From Taibaiella sp965229095 (GTDB lineage Bacteria > Bacteroidota > Bacteroidia > Chitinophagales > Chitinophagaceae), in assembly GCA_965229095.1 (NCBI GenBank), contig OZ245855.1, positions 4,402,001 through 4,466,000 on the forward strand: a stretch of 64,000 nt of DNA. Reading direction: 5' to 3'. Of the stretch, positions 17,039 to 25,202 are shown one piece after another. The translations under genes and the position numbers were made by a program. Within the stretch, counting starts at the first letter, position 1. The number at the start of each line of letters is the position of its first letter. Under the pieces are notes generated by a model. The model saw only the letters and a list, made by a program, of their open reading frames with translations, had not been told where the DNA came from and did not search any database.

Positions 17039-17713
17039 TCACTTTTCCGCCAGCAGGCCGTTGATATCTTCGATAATACGGGGTACTTCCGTGGCAAGCG
17101 TACCGTTATAGATACCCCGTATACGACCGTTGCGGTCCACCAGTACCAGGTTTTCCGTATGCAGGAACTCGGTTTCATCTTTGCTTAATCCTTCAGTCGC
17201 TTCTACAAAATAGCTTCGTCGTGCCATGGTGTAAATGGCTTTTGCATCGCCGGTGAGCAGGTGCCATTGCGTGCCGGTAATATCATTTTCCGCAGCATAT
17301 TGCCTGAGCCTGGGAACGCTGTCCTGCTCGGGCGTAACACTGTGCGAGAGGAAGAGAACGGCCGGATTGCCGTAAAAATGCCGGTACACCTGCCGCATAT
17401 TAACCAGCATTTTGGGGCATATGCCTTTACAGGAAGTAAAAAAGAAATTGGCCAGGAATACCCGGCCCGATACTTCTTTGCCGGTAAAGCTGCGACCCTG
17501 CTGATCTCTGAATTGAAAGGGCGCTATATGATGGTCCTGCGATCCCGCAGGTTGTTGCCATTGCGGTGTAAAGCTGGCATCGGTATAGTAGGGTAATTTA
17601 ATTGCGGGTTTCCGGCCGCAGCCGGCAACGCTAAGGAACAGGCTTGCGATAAACGCTATTGTGCCATAGCGAAGCACAGTTCTTTTTGCCGATGTTTCCA
17701 TATTGTCGTCCAT
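17039..17713 (-). CDS. SCO1/SenC/PrrC-family lipoprotein
   Basis: A thioredoxin-fold copper-handling protein, 224 residues. The signal peptide ends in a lipobox (LFLSVAGC, Cys 32). The CxxxC metal site is FFTSCKGICPKML. A downstream His (HTENLVLVDRNG) completes the usual Cu ligands. Family members deliver copper to cytochrome oxidase or act in redox control. The first 71-83 nt overlap the 3' end of the MORN gene in another frame. It sits in the ECF sigma operon. Confidence 0.9.
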   Translation of the reverse strand: MDDNMETSAKRTVLRYGTIAFIASLFLSVAGCGRKPAIKLPYYTDASFTPQWQQPAGSQDHHIAPFQFRDQQGRSFTGKEVSGRVFLANFFFTSCKGICPKMLVNMRQVYRHFYGNPAVLFLSHSVTPEQDSVPRLRQYAAENDITGTQWHLLTGDAKAIYTMARRSYFVEATEGLSKDETEFLHTENLVLVDRNGRIRGIYNGTLATEVPRIIEDINGLLAEK

Positions 17714-18242
17714 TTAAGGCCTGGTAATTAATGATTAGTTTGCCCTCCTGGTTCCACTCCTGCTGCATGCCCGCTTCCTGGCCTTTCCTGTAATTTTTCC
17801 TGGCCTGGCATCGTCCGTCTTCATACCATTGGTATTGGCAGCCTTCATAAAGATCGTCCCGGAACTGGTAGCGGTATCGGGGCCTGCCATTGGGCCAATA
17901 CCCCCTATGAATACCCGTTTTTTTACCTTCCTGGTACAACCTTACTTCCATCAGCTCCCCGCCGGGATACCATTTCTTAAACAAGCCGTTTTCCCTGCCC
18001 TGGTTAATATGAGCGGAGTAGAGCGTGTCTTTCCCTTCGTTCTGTAAGGAAAACAAACAACCCGTATAGGGCTGCTTGCCGTACACATAAAGGCCATTCC
18101 TGATCTCTATATTGTGGAGCACCGTGTTGACAAATGACGGGGCATTGCAGGGGCTGCGGAAATTGCAGGCCAGCACAGGCAGCCATAAAAAGATAAACCA
18201 GGTCTTGTAAACCTTATTCCGTAACTGTTCCGGGTGTGCCAT
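17631..18242 (-). CDS. MORN-repeat lipoprotein (YwqK-like)
   Basis: About 203 residues from the ATG at 18242. A hydrophobic stretch ends WLPVLAC, a possible lipobox. Repeated GxxxYxGxW-like MORN units follow (GLFKKWYPGGELMEVRLY, GIHRGYWPNGRPRYRYQF, EGCQYQWYEDGRCQARKNY, GMQQEWNQEGKLIINYQ). The function is unknown; the fold often appears in envelope or antitoxin-like proteins. The start overlaps the YHYH gene by 29 nt, and the last ~28 codons overlap the SCO1 start, so it is dual-coded at both ends. The start site is uncertain. Confidence 0.72.
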   Translation of the reverse strand: MAHPEQLRNKVYKTWFIFLWLPVLACNFRSPCNAPSFVNTVLHNIEIRNGLYVYGKQPYTGCLFSLQNEGKDTLYSAHINQGRENGLFKKWYPGGELMEVRLYQEGKKTGIHRGYWPNGRPRYRYQFRDDLYEGCQYQWYEDGRCQARKNYRKGQEAGMQQEWNQEGKLIINYQALNGRQYGNIGKKNCASLWHNSVYRKPVP

Positions 18243-18984
18243 AGAAACCATTGCCATTGATATAAGGATCAGCGGAAGTAATGTGGTAATGATAGATGCC
18301 TCCTGGGTAGTCGGCGGTGGCCTGGATATGGCCATGATAAGCGTCGAGCATATCGTTGGTAACCGGTACGCCGTTTTCTACAGGTCCATACACCGGGAAC
18401 CCGTCCAGCAGGAATCCCATCAGGGCGTCTTTCCCTTTATGGGCAGTAAGGTAAAGCGGCTCGACATGATAATGGTACATGCCCTGCTGCTGCGGATGAC
18501 CTCCATACTGGTCAAAGCCATTGATCTCGTTGGTAAGTGGCGCCATCTGGGCGGCGTATTGGTTAAAGAAAGGGACGCCGTTAATGGATACGCCTATCGG
18601 TCCCAAAGGCGTTGCCGATTTGGTAGCTGCCTCTACGGGTTTGCGGGGTATGCGAAAGGTATAATTGCCCTGCGCTATCTTATTGGGATTTTGCTTCCAG
18701 TTGGCATTGCTCCCGTTATAGGCTTCATATTTTTCGGCTTCCCATTGTGTGCCCTGGTAATAAGGGCTTTTATGATCGGGCAGGCCCGTGCATTTGATCA
18801 CCACATAATCGCCGTCAAGCGTTACGCTGCTTGCACCGTATATTTTCTGATAAATGCCCAGGTCGGTATCAGTACCCGACGGGTCAGTGCCGGCATTATC
18901 CTTTTTGCAACTGTACAGAGAAAGCATCAGGCCGGAGCAAAGTCCGAAGCTGAGCAGGTGTTTAAGCAAGGTTCTTTTTTTCAT
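18214..18984 (-). CDS. YHYH-domain lipoprotein
   Basis: 256 residues with a signal peptide and lipobox (LMLSLYSC, Cys 26). The YHYH motif occurs twice, in GMYHYHVEP and GGIYHYHITS, with GFLLDGFPVYGP between and DAYHGHIQ ahead of the second copy. The many His suggest metal binding, but the family function is unproven. It is followed by the MORN and SCO1 genes. Confidence 0.88.
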   Translation of the reverse strand: MKKRTLLKHLLSFGLCSGLMLSLYSCKKDNAGTDPSGTDTDLGIYQKIYGASSVTLDGDYVVIKCTGLPDHKSPYYQGTQWEAEKYEAYNGSNANWKQNPNKIAQGNYTFRIPRKPVEAATKSATPLGPIGVSINGVPFFNQYAAQMAPLTNEINGFDQYGGHPQQQGMYHYHVEPLYLTAHKGKDALMGFLLDGFPVYGPVENGVPVTNDMLDAYHGHIQATADYPGGIYHYHITSADPYINGNGFYGTPGTVTE

Positions 18985-19028
18985 ACGGGTTAATTGGAGT
19001 ATTGATTTGTTTATCGTTTATACGACAA

Positions 19029-19520
19029 CTATTCCGTTCTCCTTCGCCCCGGTCCCGGATTTTTTCTTTCGGGCGTCATAACCTGCATCAAAAAGGGTAT
19101 CAGTTGGTCAAACCGGCTTTGCTGTTCCGGTGTACATATCGCCTTTAACTGCTGGAAATGATCGTAGGTAAGCCTGAGCTTGTTACGGTAGAGCAGGAGG
19201 ATCGCCTGTTCGAGGCTGTCCTTGAGCAGGCTATTTGGGGCCGGTTGCTGCAACAGCCCGAAGTATTGCCGGAAGGGCATTGCCGTGTTGTCGTCCAGTT
19301 GCATCATTGCCTCGTGGTGCTGGTGCTTCAATTTCTCGAACCGGTCTACCTGTTCCGGCGACAATTGCAAGGTGCGGATCACCATATCGTCGAATCCCGC
19401 GCGGCCATGTTCCGGTGGAGGCGGCGTCTGCTGCCGGGAGATCAGGACAAAAAACAAGGTCCCCAGGTTCAGCAGCAAAAGAAGTATAACGGCTCCCCAG
19501 AGAAACGCACTTTTCTTCAT
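19029..19520 (-). CDS. CnrX/Spy-like periplasmic sensor
   Basis: 163 residues: a membrane anchor at residues 7-27, then a Pro-rich linker and a helical domain. LTPEQ-type hallmarks are present in the forms LQLSPEQVDRFEKLKHQHHEAM and CTPEQQSRFDQLIPFL, as in the heavy-metal-resistance/Spy/CpxP superfamily. The tail is basic (PGPGRRRTE). It overlaps the anti-sigma candidate by 4 nt (ATGA), which implies coupling. Sigma-anti-sigma-CnrX order recalls cnrYXH, but the metal is not shown. Confidence 0.78.
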   Translation of the reverse strand: MKKSAFLWGAVILLLLLNLGTLFFVLISRQQTPPPPEHGRAGFDDMVIRTLQLSPEQVDRFEKLKHQHHEAMMQLDDNTAMPFRQYFGLLQQPAPNSLLKDSLEQAILLLYRNKLRLTYDHFQQLKAICTPEQQSRFDQLIPFLMQVMTPERKNPGPGRRRTE

Positions 19521-19819
19521 TCGTAGAGATTTAAGTTATAGGATTCCAGGTACCCGGTCTGCTGTGCTGCCCGGGGTTGCTGTGTCGTATGGCTGTTGTT
19601 GTTTCTATAATTGCTGATCAGGATCACATTGGCAATAAGGATCAGCAGCAATAAGATACCGGTACGGCTCAATTGCCGGAAGCTTACGGTAGCCCCGGCT
19701 TCGTGTCGGTCCAGGGCTTGCAGCAGATCGTCGAAGGCAGCAGCATTTTCTTTATGCTGTATATGCCGGCTTGCTTTGCGCAGCAGATCATCAATATTGT
19801 ACTCTTGTCCGGGTGGCAT
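19517..19819 (-). CDS. Small membrane protein, anti-sigma factor candidate
   Basis: 100 residues. The N-terminal ~48 residues are acidic and helical (YNIDDLLRKASRHIQHKEN), one membrane segment lies at about 54-72 (GILLLLILIANVILI), and a short polar tail ends near Tyr/Glu. It is 28 nt downstream of the ECF sigma gene. No zinc-binding anti-sigma motif (HxxxCxxC) is visible, so the assignment rests on position and topology. Confidence 0.6.
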   Translation of the reverse strand: MPPGQEYNIDDLLRKASRHIQHKENAAAFDDLLQALDRHEAGATVSFRQLSRTGILLLLILIANVILISNYRNNNSHTTQQPRAAQQTGYLESYNLNLYE

Positions 19820-19847
19820 AAGTTGTTCTATTAAGACGTTGGTTTTA

Positions 19848-20411
19848 TTATTTTCCTTCGGGTATCTTTTCGAATAGTTTCCGGAGGTTGGCCTTGGCTC
19901 TTTGTGTAAGCGATTCGACTGCTTTAGGGCTGTTGTTCATAATGGCCGCCGTTTCTTTAATGCTTAACTCCTGTATTTGTGTCAGGATCAGCGCTGTTCT
20001 TTGGTTTACCGGCAGCCGGTCCAGGTATTGGTAGAGCAGGCGCAGGTCCTCGGCCTGGCCGGGCATATCGGCGTTGTCCGGGACAGCTATATCTCCATGC
20101 GTACCGGGCTGGAAAAAGTGGGTTATAAAAGCCAGGCGTTTTTTTGCCTTACGGTAGCGCAGCTTATCCAGGCACTTGTTGACGGTAATGCGGTAGATCC
20201 AGGTGCCGGGCGCGGCGCGTGCATTATATTTCGATGCCGAATGATAGAGTTCTACAAAAACATCCTGGGCCAGCTCTTCCGCATCGTGACTATCCTGCAG
20301 GTAATGAAAGGCCGTGCCGAATACCTTGGGTTTATAGCGTTGGTAAAGGCTGTTAAAGGCCTGCTTGTCGCCTGTAGCAATACGCGATAGCAATACCTCG
20401 TCTGTGCTCAT
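19848..20411 (-). CDS. ECF-family RNA polymerase sigma factor
   Basis: A 187-residue sigma-70-like factor. Region 2 carries FNSLYQRYKPKVFGTAFHYLQDSHDAEELAQDVFVELY and a WIYRITVNKCLDKLR segment. Region 4 carries LPVNQRTALILTQIQELSIKETAAIMNNSPKAVES. It is the first gene of a run that continues with an anti-sigma candidate, a CnrX-like sensor, a YHYH protein, a MORN protein and SCO1. Its likely regulon includes this operon, but no ECF-type promoter was identified by eye. Confidence 0.93.
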   Translation of the reverse strand: MSTDEVLLSRIATGDKQAFNSLYQRYKPKVFGTAFHYLQDSHDAEELAQDVFVELYHSASKYNARAAPGTWIYRITVNKCLDKLRYRKAKKRLAFITHFFQPGTHGDIAVPDNADMPGQAEDLRLLYQYLDRLPVNQRTALILTQIQELSIKETAAIMNNSPKAVESLTQRAKANLRKLFEKIPEGK

Positions 20412-20631
20412 AAACAGGCTTCCGCAACTACGGTTTCTTTTAAAAGTACAGGTGGCAAAAAGGGCAGCAGTGGGCTCATAGCAGCAAAGAAATATTTTTT
20501 TGCTTTTATTTAAACTTTGGGAAAATTATTTGATCCTACCTTACGTTAAATGTAGCGTAGCACTTCAAATTAATAACAAAAATAAAACTATCTATTATTT
20601 AAGCGGGTGTTCATAATTGAAGCGGAAACCT

Positions 20632-20639
20632 TACATTTG
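20632..20639 (+). promoter_or_regulatory. -7 element TACATTTG
   Basis: Matches TAnnTTTG, 34 nt ahead of the ATG at 20674, in the 262-nt gap between divergent genes. Confidence 0.5.
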
Positions 20640-20673
20640 CACAAATTCAATATTAAATAAATTTTTTTAAAAT

Positions 20674-20895
20674 ATGTTTTGGACACTGGAATTGGCCTCA
20701 CACCTTGAAGATGCACCATGGCCTGCAACAAAGGATGAATTGATCGATTATGCTATCCGTTCAGGTGCGCCGCTGGAAGTAGTCGAGAACCTTCAGGAGC
20801 TCGAAGACGAAGGCGAAATGTACGAAGGTGTGGAAGATATCTGGCCCGACTACCCTACCCAGGAAGACTTTTTCTTTAATGAAGACGAGTACTAA
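20674..20895 (+). CDS. DUF2795-family small protein
   Basis: 73 residues, strongly acidic. It reads MFWTLELASHLEDAPWPATK, then DELIDYAIRSGAPLEVVENLQEL and a run of acidic residues ending in FNEDEY. Short proteins of this form are widespread in Bacteroidota, and their function is unknown. Own promoter element and a terminator flank it, so it is monocistronic. Confidence 0.85.
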   Translation: MFWTLELASHLEDAPWPATKDELIDYAIRSGAPLEVVENLQELEDEGEMYEGVEDIWPDYPTQEDFFFNEDEY

Positions 20896-20918
20896 GCAGG
20901 GCTGATCGTACTGAAAAT

Positions 20919-20953
20919 AAAAAAAGCGAAGGCAATTCTGTCTTCGCTTTTTT
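20919..20953. terminator. Bidirectional terminator
   Basis: A 9-bp stem from GCGAAGGCA with one G-U pair, flanked by A7 and T6. It separates the DUF2795 gene from the convergent mreD end. Confidence 0.85.
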
Positions 20954-21009
20954 ATTGTTCCGGATTTTCCGGAACCGGTATTTTATGTGATACGTTGCCC
21001 GCTTCCGGG

Positions 21010-21567
21010 TTATTTATTGTCGTAATAAACGGTACTGATTGAAGATGAAAAGAACAAGGAGTACAGCGTTACAAACAACAGGCTGGTGAGCAAAGAAACG
21101 ATGATCTTGAGCAGCATATAGCCTATGCTATGGAAACTCCATATCTCGATCACATAAAAGACTACATGGTGCAGGGCGAGCAGGATAGCGGCATAGGTAA
21201 GGAACGGCGTCCAGCCCATAGATTTGATATTGGGCGACATGTTCTGGTATTCCGAAAGCCTTTTGGGCAACAGTAAGGTCAGTACATTGGTACGCAGGAA
21301 GGCCATTAATACGCAGGCCGCAGCATGTATGCCGCCGGTATCCATGAAGGTGTCTATCGTAATGCCCATCGTGAAGCTTATGATTAGCAGGAAGGGTACA
21401 GGCGTGGACAAAGGCAACAACAGGATAAACAAGGGATAGATATAGGGGATATACGGAGGAAGACCGCCGGGAGTGGTCCACCAACGCAGAGGTATCTTGT
21501 TCAGTAATAAAACCTGGATCAGTACGAGCAGGATAAATCTTAAAACATTACGAAGGTAAATACTCAT
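21010..21567 (-). CDS. mreD: Rod shape-determining protein MreD
   Basis: 185 residues, five to six hydrophobic segments. It reads RNVLRFILLVLIQVLLLNKI at the start, then PYIPYIYPLFILLLP and GITIDTFMDTGGIHAAACVLMAFLR, typical of Bacteroidota MreD. It is 10 nt after mreC. The mrdA and rodA genes that commonly follow are absent; a terminator and an unrelated convergent gene come next. Confidence 0.88.
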   Translation of the reverse strand: MSIYLRNVLRFILLVLIQVLLLNKIPLRWWTTPGGLPPYIPYIYPLFILLLPLSTPVPFLLIISFTMGITIDTFMDTGGIHAAACVLMAFLRTNVLTLLLPKRLSEYQNMSPNIKSMGWTPFLTYAAILLALHHVVFYVIEIWSFHSIGYMLLKIIVSLLTSLLFVTLYSLFFSSSISTVYYDNK

Positions 21568-21577
21568 ATCCCGGGAA

Positions 21578-22489
21578 TTACTTTGGCTTGGTTACTTTTT
21601 CTTCTGCTTCCACTTGTTTGCGCTCTTCACTCATTTTATCTTCCACCACATATACATACTGCAGGTTCCTGAAATTGGTGGACAGCTTTATCTTAAGGTT
21701 CTTGGCATTGGTGGCTTTAATCGTATCGATCCTGACTACTGTGCCGATCAGCACGTTTTCGGGGAAGAAGGAATAGCCGGTCGTAAATACGCTGTCGCCT
21801 CTTTTGACCTTGATGTACAGCGGTACTTTTTCCGTTACCACAAATTCGGGTGAACCGGGGTTCCAGATCGTGATCAGGTTAGAGGTACCGTCGCTCAGCT
21901 TGGTGCTCACTTTACGGTCGCTCAGCACCGAGGCTACACGGGCATAGCGTGGCGTTACATTCGCTATCCTGCCTACGATGCCATTGCTGGTTACTACAGC
22001 CATTTCTTTATGTATGCCATCGTCCGAGCCCCTGTTGATCGTTATGTAATTGATGCGGTCGTTGGAGATCGAATTATTGATTACCCTTGCCGGGATATAA
22101 CGATAGGTGGCATAGCGGATTACTTTTACTTTACCGGCAGGTGAGAGCGATATGCCGGCGCTGGTATCCTTCTTGGTAGTATCTCTTACCGTGATCGGGA
22201 TGCGGGCGGTCATATCGGTAAAAGAATCGATGCCGCTTTTCTCGGCTACCAGGTTCCGCAAACGGGTATTTTCCTGGAGCAGGTCCTCGTTCATTTTCTT
22301 CAACTGGAAATAGGACACTACATCGTTCTGCTTCTTGTACACATAGCCAGTTACCGCATTGGAGGAGTTGATGATATCGACGCCCTGTGTGCTGCGGTTT
22401 TTAGAAATCATGGAAAAACTGATCACTTCCAGGATCAGAAAGAGAATGATGTTCCAGAAACGGCGTATGAGAAGGATGAAATTGCGCAA
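21578..22489 (-). CDS. mreC: Rod shape-determining protein MreC
   Basis: 303 residues: a membrane segment near residues 11-27, a coiled-coil (about 60-85, NEDLLQENTRLRNLVAEK), then the two beta-domains (YIPARVINNSISNDRINYITINRGSDDGI, VTSNGIVGRI and RKVSTKLSDGTSN). It is a periplasmic scaffold that links MreB to the wall synthesis machine. The tail is rich in Lys and Glu. It lies 143 nt after mreB, followed tightly by mreD. Confidence 0.95.
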   Translation of the reverse strand: MRNFILLIRRFWNIILFLILEVISFSMISKNRSTQGVDIINSSNAVTGYVYKKQNDVVSYFQLKKMNEDLLQENTRLRNLVAEKSGIDSFTDMTARIPITVRDTTKKDTSAGISLSPAGKVKVIRYATYRYIPARVINNSISNDRINYITINRGSDDGIHKEMAVVTSNGIVGRIANVTPRYARVASVLSDRKVSTKLSDGTSNLITIWNPGSPEFVVTEKVPLYIKVKRGDSVFTTGYSFFPENVLIGTVVRIDTIKATNAKNLKIKLSTNFRNLQYVYVVEDKMSEERKQVEAEEKVTKPK

Positions 22490-22632
22490 GGGAAATAATT
22501 AGCTAATCAGGAAATAGGAAAATTAGCAAAGACCGGGGTATCAACAAAAAATGAGCAAACAGGAAAGGTTAGAAATGCCGAAAATGTAATTGTCATTTTC
22601 CCATTTTCCAATCTTCGCATTTGCTCATCCAC

Positions 22633-23655
22633 TTATTTCATTAAGAATGTAAAACGGTTAATGTTCTTCAGCGACATACCCGTGCCTCTTACCACAGCAC
22701 GCAGCGGGTCTTCTGCTACATGTACCGGCAATTTGATCTTCTGGGAAATACGTTTATCCAATCCACGTAATAAGGCGCCGCCACCGGTAAGGTATAAGCC
22801 GCGACGGTAGATATCGGAAGCCAGCTCGGGCGGTGTGCTTTCCAATGCCTTCAGGATCGCCTCTTCGATTTTGAAGATGGATTTATCCAGGGCTTCCGCA
22901 ACTTCCTGGTAAGATACCTGGATCTGCTTGGGGATACCGGTTACCAGGTCACGACCGTTAACCGCAATATCTTCAGGAGCGTTATCCAGTTCTTTAAGCG
23001 CGGAACCTACGTGGATCTTGATCTGCTCGGCAGTACGTTCGCCTATATTAAGACTGTGGTAGCGACGCATGGCTTCCATGATGTCGGTGGTAAACTCGTC
23101 GCCTGCGATACGGATACTCTGGTCGCATACGATACCGGCCAGGGAGATCACGGAGATACCGGTAGTACCACCACCGATGTCGATGATCATATTCCCGGTA
23201 GGCTCTTCCACATCGATACCGATACCCAGGGCTGCTGCCATAGGCTCGTGGATCATATATACTTCCTTAGCGCCGGCTTGTTCGGCGCTGTCGCGCACGG
23301 CACGTTTTTCTACTTCGGTAATACTGGAGGGGATACAAATAACCATTCTCCAGCTTGGCGGGAACAAAGGCTTTTTGGGATAAACCATTTTGATCATTTC
23401 GCGCAGCATACCTTCAGCCGCATCAAAGTCTGCGATCACACCATCTTTCAGCGGCCGAATGGTCTTTAAATTATCGTGTGTTTTTTCATGCATCATCATA
23501 GCTTTTTTACCAACAGCCACGATCTTATTCGTCGTCCTGTCTTTCGCTACAATGGAGGGCTCATCTACTACAACCTGGTCGTTATGAATGATTAACGTAT
23601 TGGCTGTGCCAAGGTCTATCGCAATTTCCTGCGTTAAAAAATTAAACAATCCCAT
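22633..23655 (-). CDS. mreB: Rod shape-determining protein MreB
   Basis: A 340-residue bacterial actin. Nucleotide-binding motifs are IDLGTANTLI (residues 13-22), DIGGGTTGISVISL and YLTGGGALLRGLD. The membrane-binding N terminus is MGLFNFL. It is the first gene of mreBCD. The upstream 337-nt gap holds a 7-bp inverted repeat at 23695-23712. Confidence 0.97.
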   Translation of the reverse strand: MGLFNFLTQEIAIDLGTANTLIIHNDQVVVDEPSIVAKDRTTNKIVAVGKKAMMMHEKTHDNLKTIRPLKDGVIADFDAAEGMLREMIKMVYPKKPLFPPSWRMVICIPSSITEVEKRAVRDSAEQAGAKEVYMIHEPMAAALGIGIDVEEPTGNMIIDIGGGTTGISVISLAGIVCDQSIRIAGDEFTTDIMEAMRRYHSLNIGERTAEQIKIHVGSALKELDNAPEDIAVNGRDLVTGIPKQIQVSYQEVAEALDKSIFKIEEAILKALESTPPELASDIYRRGLYLTGGGALLRGLDKRISQKIKLPVHVAEDPLRAVVRGTGMSLKNINRFTFLMK

Positions 23656-23992
23656 TATCGTCGGAACTCAAATATTATGAAAGAGGTGGAAAATTATTGT
23701 TAGTGAACAATATTCATGCAAAAGTGCGAAAAATAAACCGGTTTTGCCAAGAGTTTTCCTAAAAAAACTATAATTATAAGCCAGATGTGAATCAATGTGC
23801 ATATTTTGAATATGAATTAATTTTCGGCTTTCTGTTCCGCTCATTTGCAGAGGCAATCCCGGCGCTATTCTACCCCTCCAATGTCACGGATTTGTAATTA
23901 TTTCCTGCTTTAAAGCGCTAAATCAAAAAGCCTTATACCATTATCGCAGCTATGTCGTAACGATTGCTTAATTTTGCCGCCAAATTTGAAAA
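23656..23992. other. 337-nt divergent intergenic region
   Basis: Holds a hairpin-forming repeat TATTGTT-agtg-AACAATA (23695-23712) 40 nt before mreB, possibly in its leader, and a TAATTTTG element at 23969-23976 for the plus-strand gene. Nothing else was recognised. Confidence 0.5.
23969..23976 (+). promoter_or_regulatory. -7 element TAATTTTG
   Basis: Matches TAnnTTTG and ends 16 nt before the ferredoxin-NADP reductase ATG, implying a short leader. Confidence 0.5.
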
Positions 23993-25003
23993 ATGATACA
24001 GACTGATATAGCCATCATTGGCGCCGGACCGGTAGGTTTATTCGCGGTATTTGAAGCAGGCTTGTTGAAGATGCGTTGCCACCTGATCGACTATCTGCCG
24101 CAAATAGGCGGACAATTGTCCGAAATTTATCCTAAAAAGCCTATTTATGATATTCCCGGTTATCCTTCTGTGCTCGCCCAGGAGCTTATTGATAACCTCA
24201 AAGAGCAAATAGCGCCTTTCCATCCCGGCTATACGCTGGGAGAGCGTATCGAAGGCCTGGAAAAAAGAGGAGAAGCCGATTTTGTACTCACGACCAATAT
24301 GGGTACACAGATCGAAGCCAAAGCGGTGGTGATCGCGGGCGGCCTCGGTTGCTTCGAACCCCGCAAGCCTGCCGTGGAAGGACTGGAAGATTTTGAGAAC
24401 GGGAAAGGGATCAATTACATGATCCTGGAGCCGGAATTTTACCGCGATAAAAACATGATCCTGGCCGGCGGCGGCGACAGCGCCCTCGACTGGACCATTC
24501 ACCTGGCTAATATTGCCAAAAGAGTAACCCTGGTACACCGCAGCGAAAGCTTCCGCGGTGCACCCGATTCGGTGAACAAAGTAATGAAGCTGGCCGAAGA
24601 AGGAAAGATAGACCTGATCCTGAACACCAACCTGACGCATGTACATGGCAATGGCCGACTGCACAGCGTTTCCATGGAAGACAGCAAAACGAAAGAAGCG
24701 AAAACCGTAGAAGCAGATTACCTGATTCCGCTATTTGGCTTAAGCCCCAAGCTGGGACCGATCGAAGGCTGGAACCTGAATATCGATAAGAATGCGATCG
24801 AAGTGAATACCGAAGATTATTCCACCAATATACCCGGTATCTGGGCTATCGGTGATATCAATACTTATAAAAATAAGCTGAAGCTAATCCTTTGCGGTTT
24901 CCATGAAGCGGCATTGATGAGCCACAGTGCTTACAAGTATATCAACCCCGGTGTGAAGTATACGATGAAGTACACTACCGTAAATGGTATCAACGAATTT
25001 TAA
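23993..25003 (+). CDS. Ferredoxin/flavodoxin-NADP reductase, thioredoxin-reductase-like
   Basis: A 336-residue FAD- and NADPH-dependent flavoprotein. The FAD-binding motif is IIGAGPVGLFAVFEAG (residues 8-22). The NADP-binding motif is LAGGGDSALDW, with VHRSESFRG downstream. A late FAD contact is GIWAIGDINTY. There is no CxxC redox pair, which separates it from thioredoxin reductase and fits the YumC/FNR type 2 family. A 2Fe-2S ferredoxin gene lies 2 kb downstream and could be a partner. Confidence 0.9.
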   Translation: MIQTDIAIIGAGPVGLFAVFEAGLLKMRCHLIDYLPQIGGQLSEIYPKKPIYDIPGYPSVLAQELIDNLKEQIAPFHPGYTLGERIEGLEKRGEADFVLTTNMGTQIEAKAVVIAGGLGCFEPRKPAVEGLEDFENGKGINYMILEPEFYRDKNMILAGGGDSALDWTIHLANIAKRVTLVHRSESFRGAPDSVNKVMKLAEEGKIDLILNTNLTHVHGNGRLHSVSMEDSKTKEAKTVEADYLIPLFGLSPKLGPIEGWNLNIDKNAIEVNTEDYSTNIPGIWAIGDINTYKNKLKLILCGFHEAALMSHSAYKYINPGVKYTMKYTTVNGINEF

Positions 25004-25026
25004 ATACTGCTTTGCATGCAAGTTGG

Positions 25027-25051
25027 GCCCGCCGGTAAGGCGGGCTTTTTT
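25027..25051 (+). terminator. Terminator after the reductase gene
   Basis: GCCCGCC-ggtaa-GGCGGGC followed by six T. It lies 23 nt past the stop. Confidence 0.88.
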
Positions 25052-25135
25052 ATGGCTTTGTATTTCGTGCGCCCGGGAAATAAAGAACAGATGGTGCAGG
25101 TTGCCAAAATGTAATACTTGGTGTTTTTATTTTTT

Positions 25136-25143
25136 TATATTTG
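25136..25143 (+). promoter_or_regulatory. -7 element TATATTTG before the serine hydrolase
   Basis: Matches TAnnTTTG, with a TTG at 25118 (spacing 15, slightly short). It lies 59 nt before the preferred ATG. Confidence 0.45.
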
Positions 25144-25202
25144 CCGGATGGAGCGGGATATTCAATATCTGCTCCTGTTTGTTGATCTATAACCGTACAC
25201 AC

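Noticed and set aside
24984..25202. Extended N terminus of the serine hydrolase
   Set aside because: It overlaps the reductase gene end and a strong terminator; the lipobox start at 25203 is the supported one.
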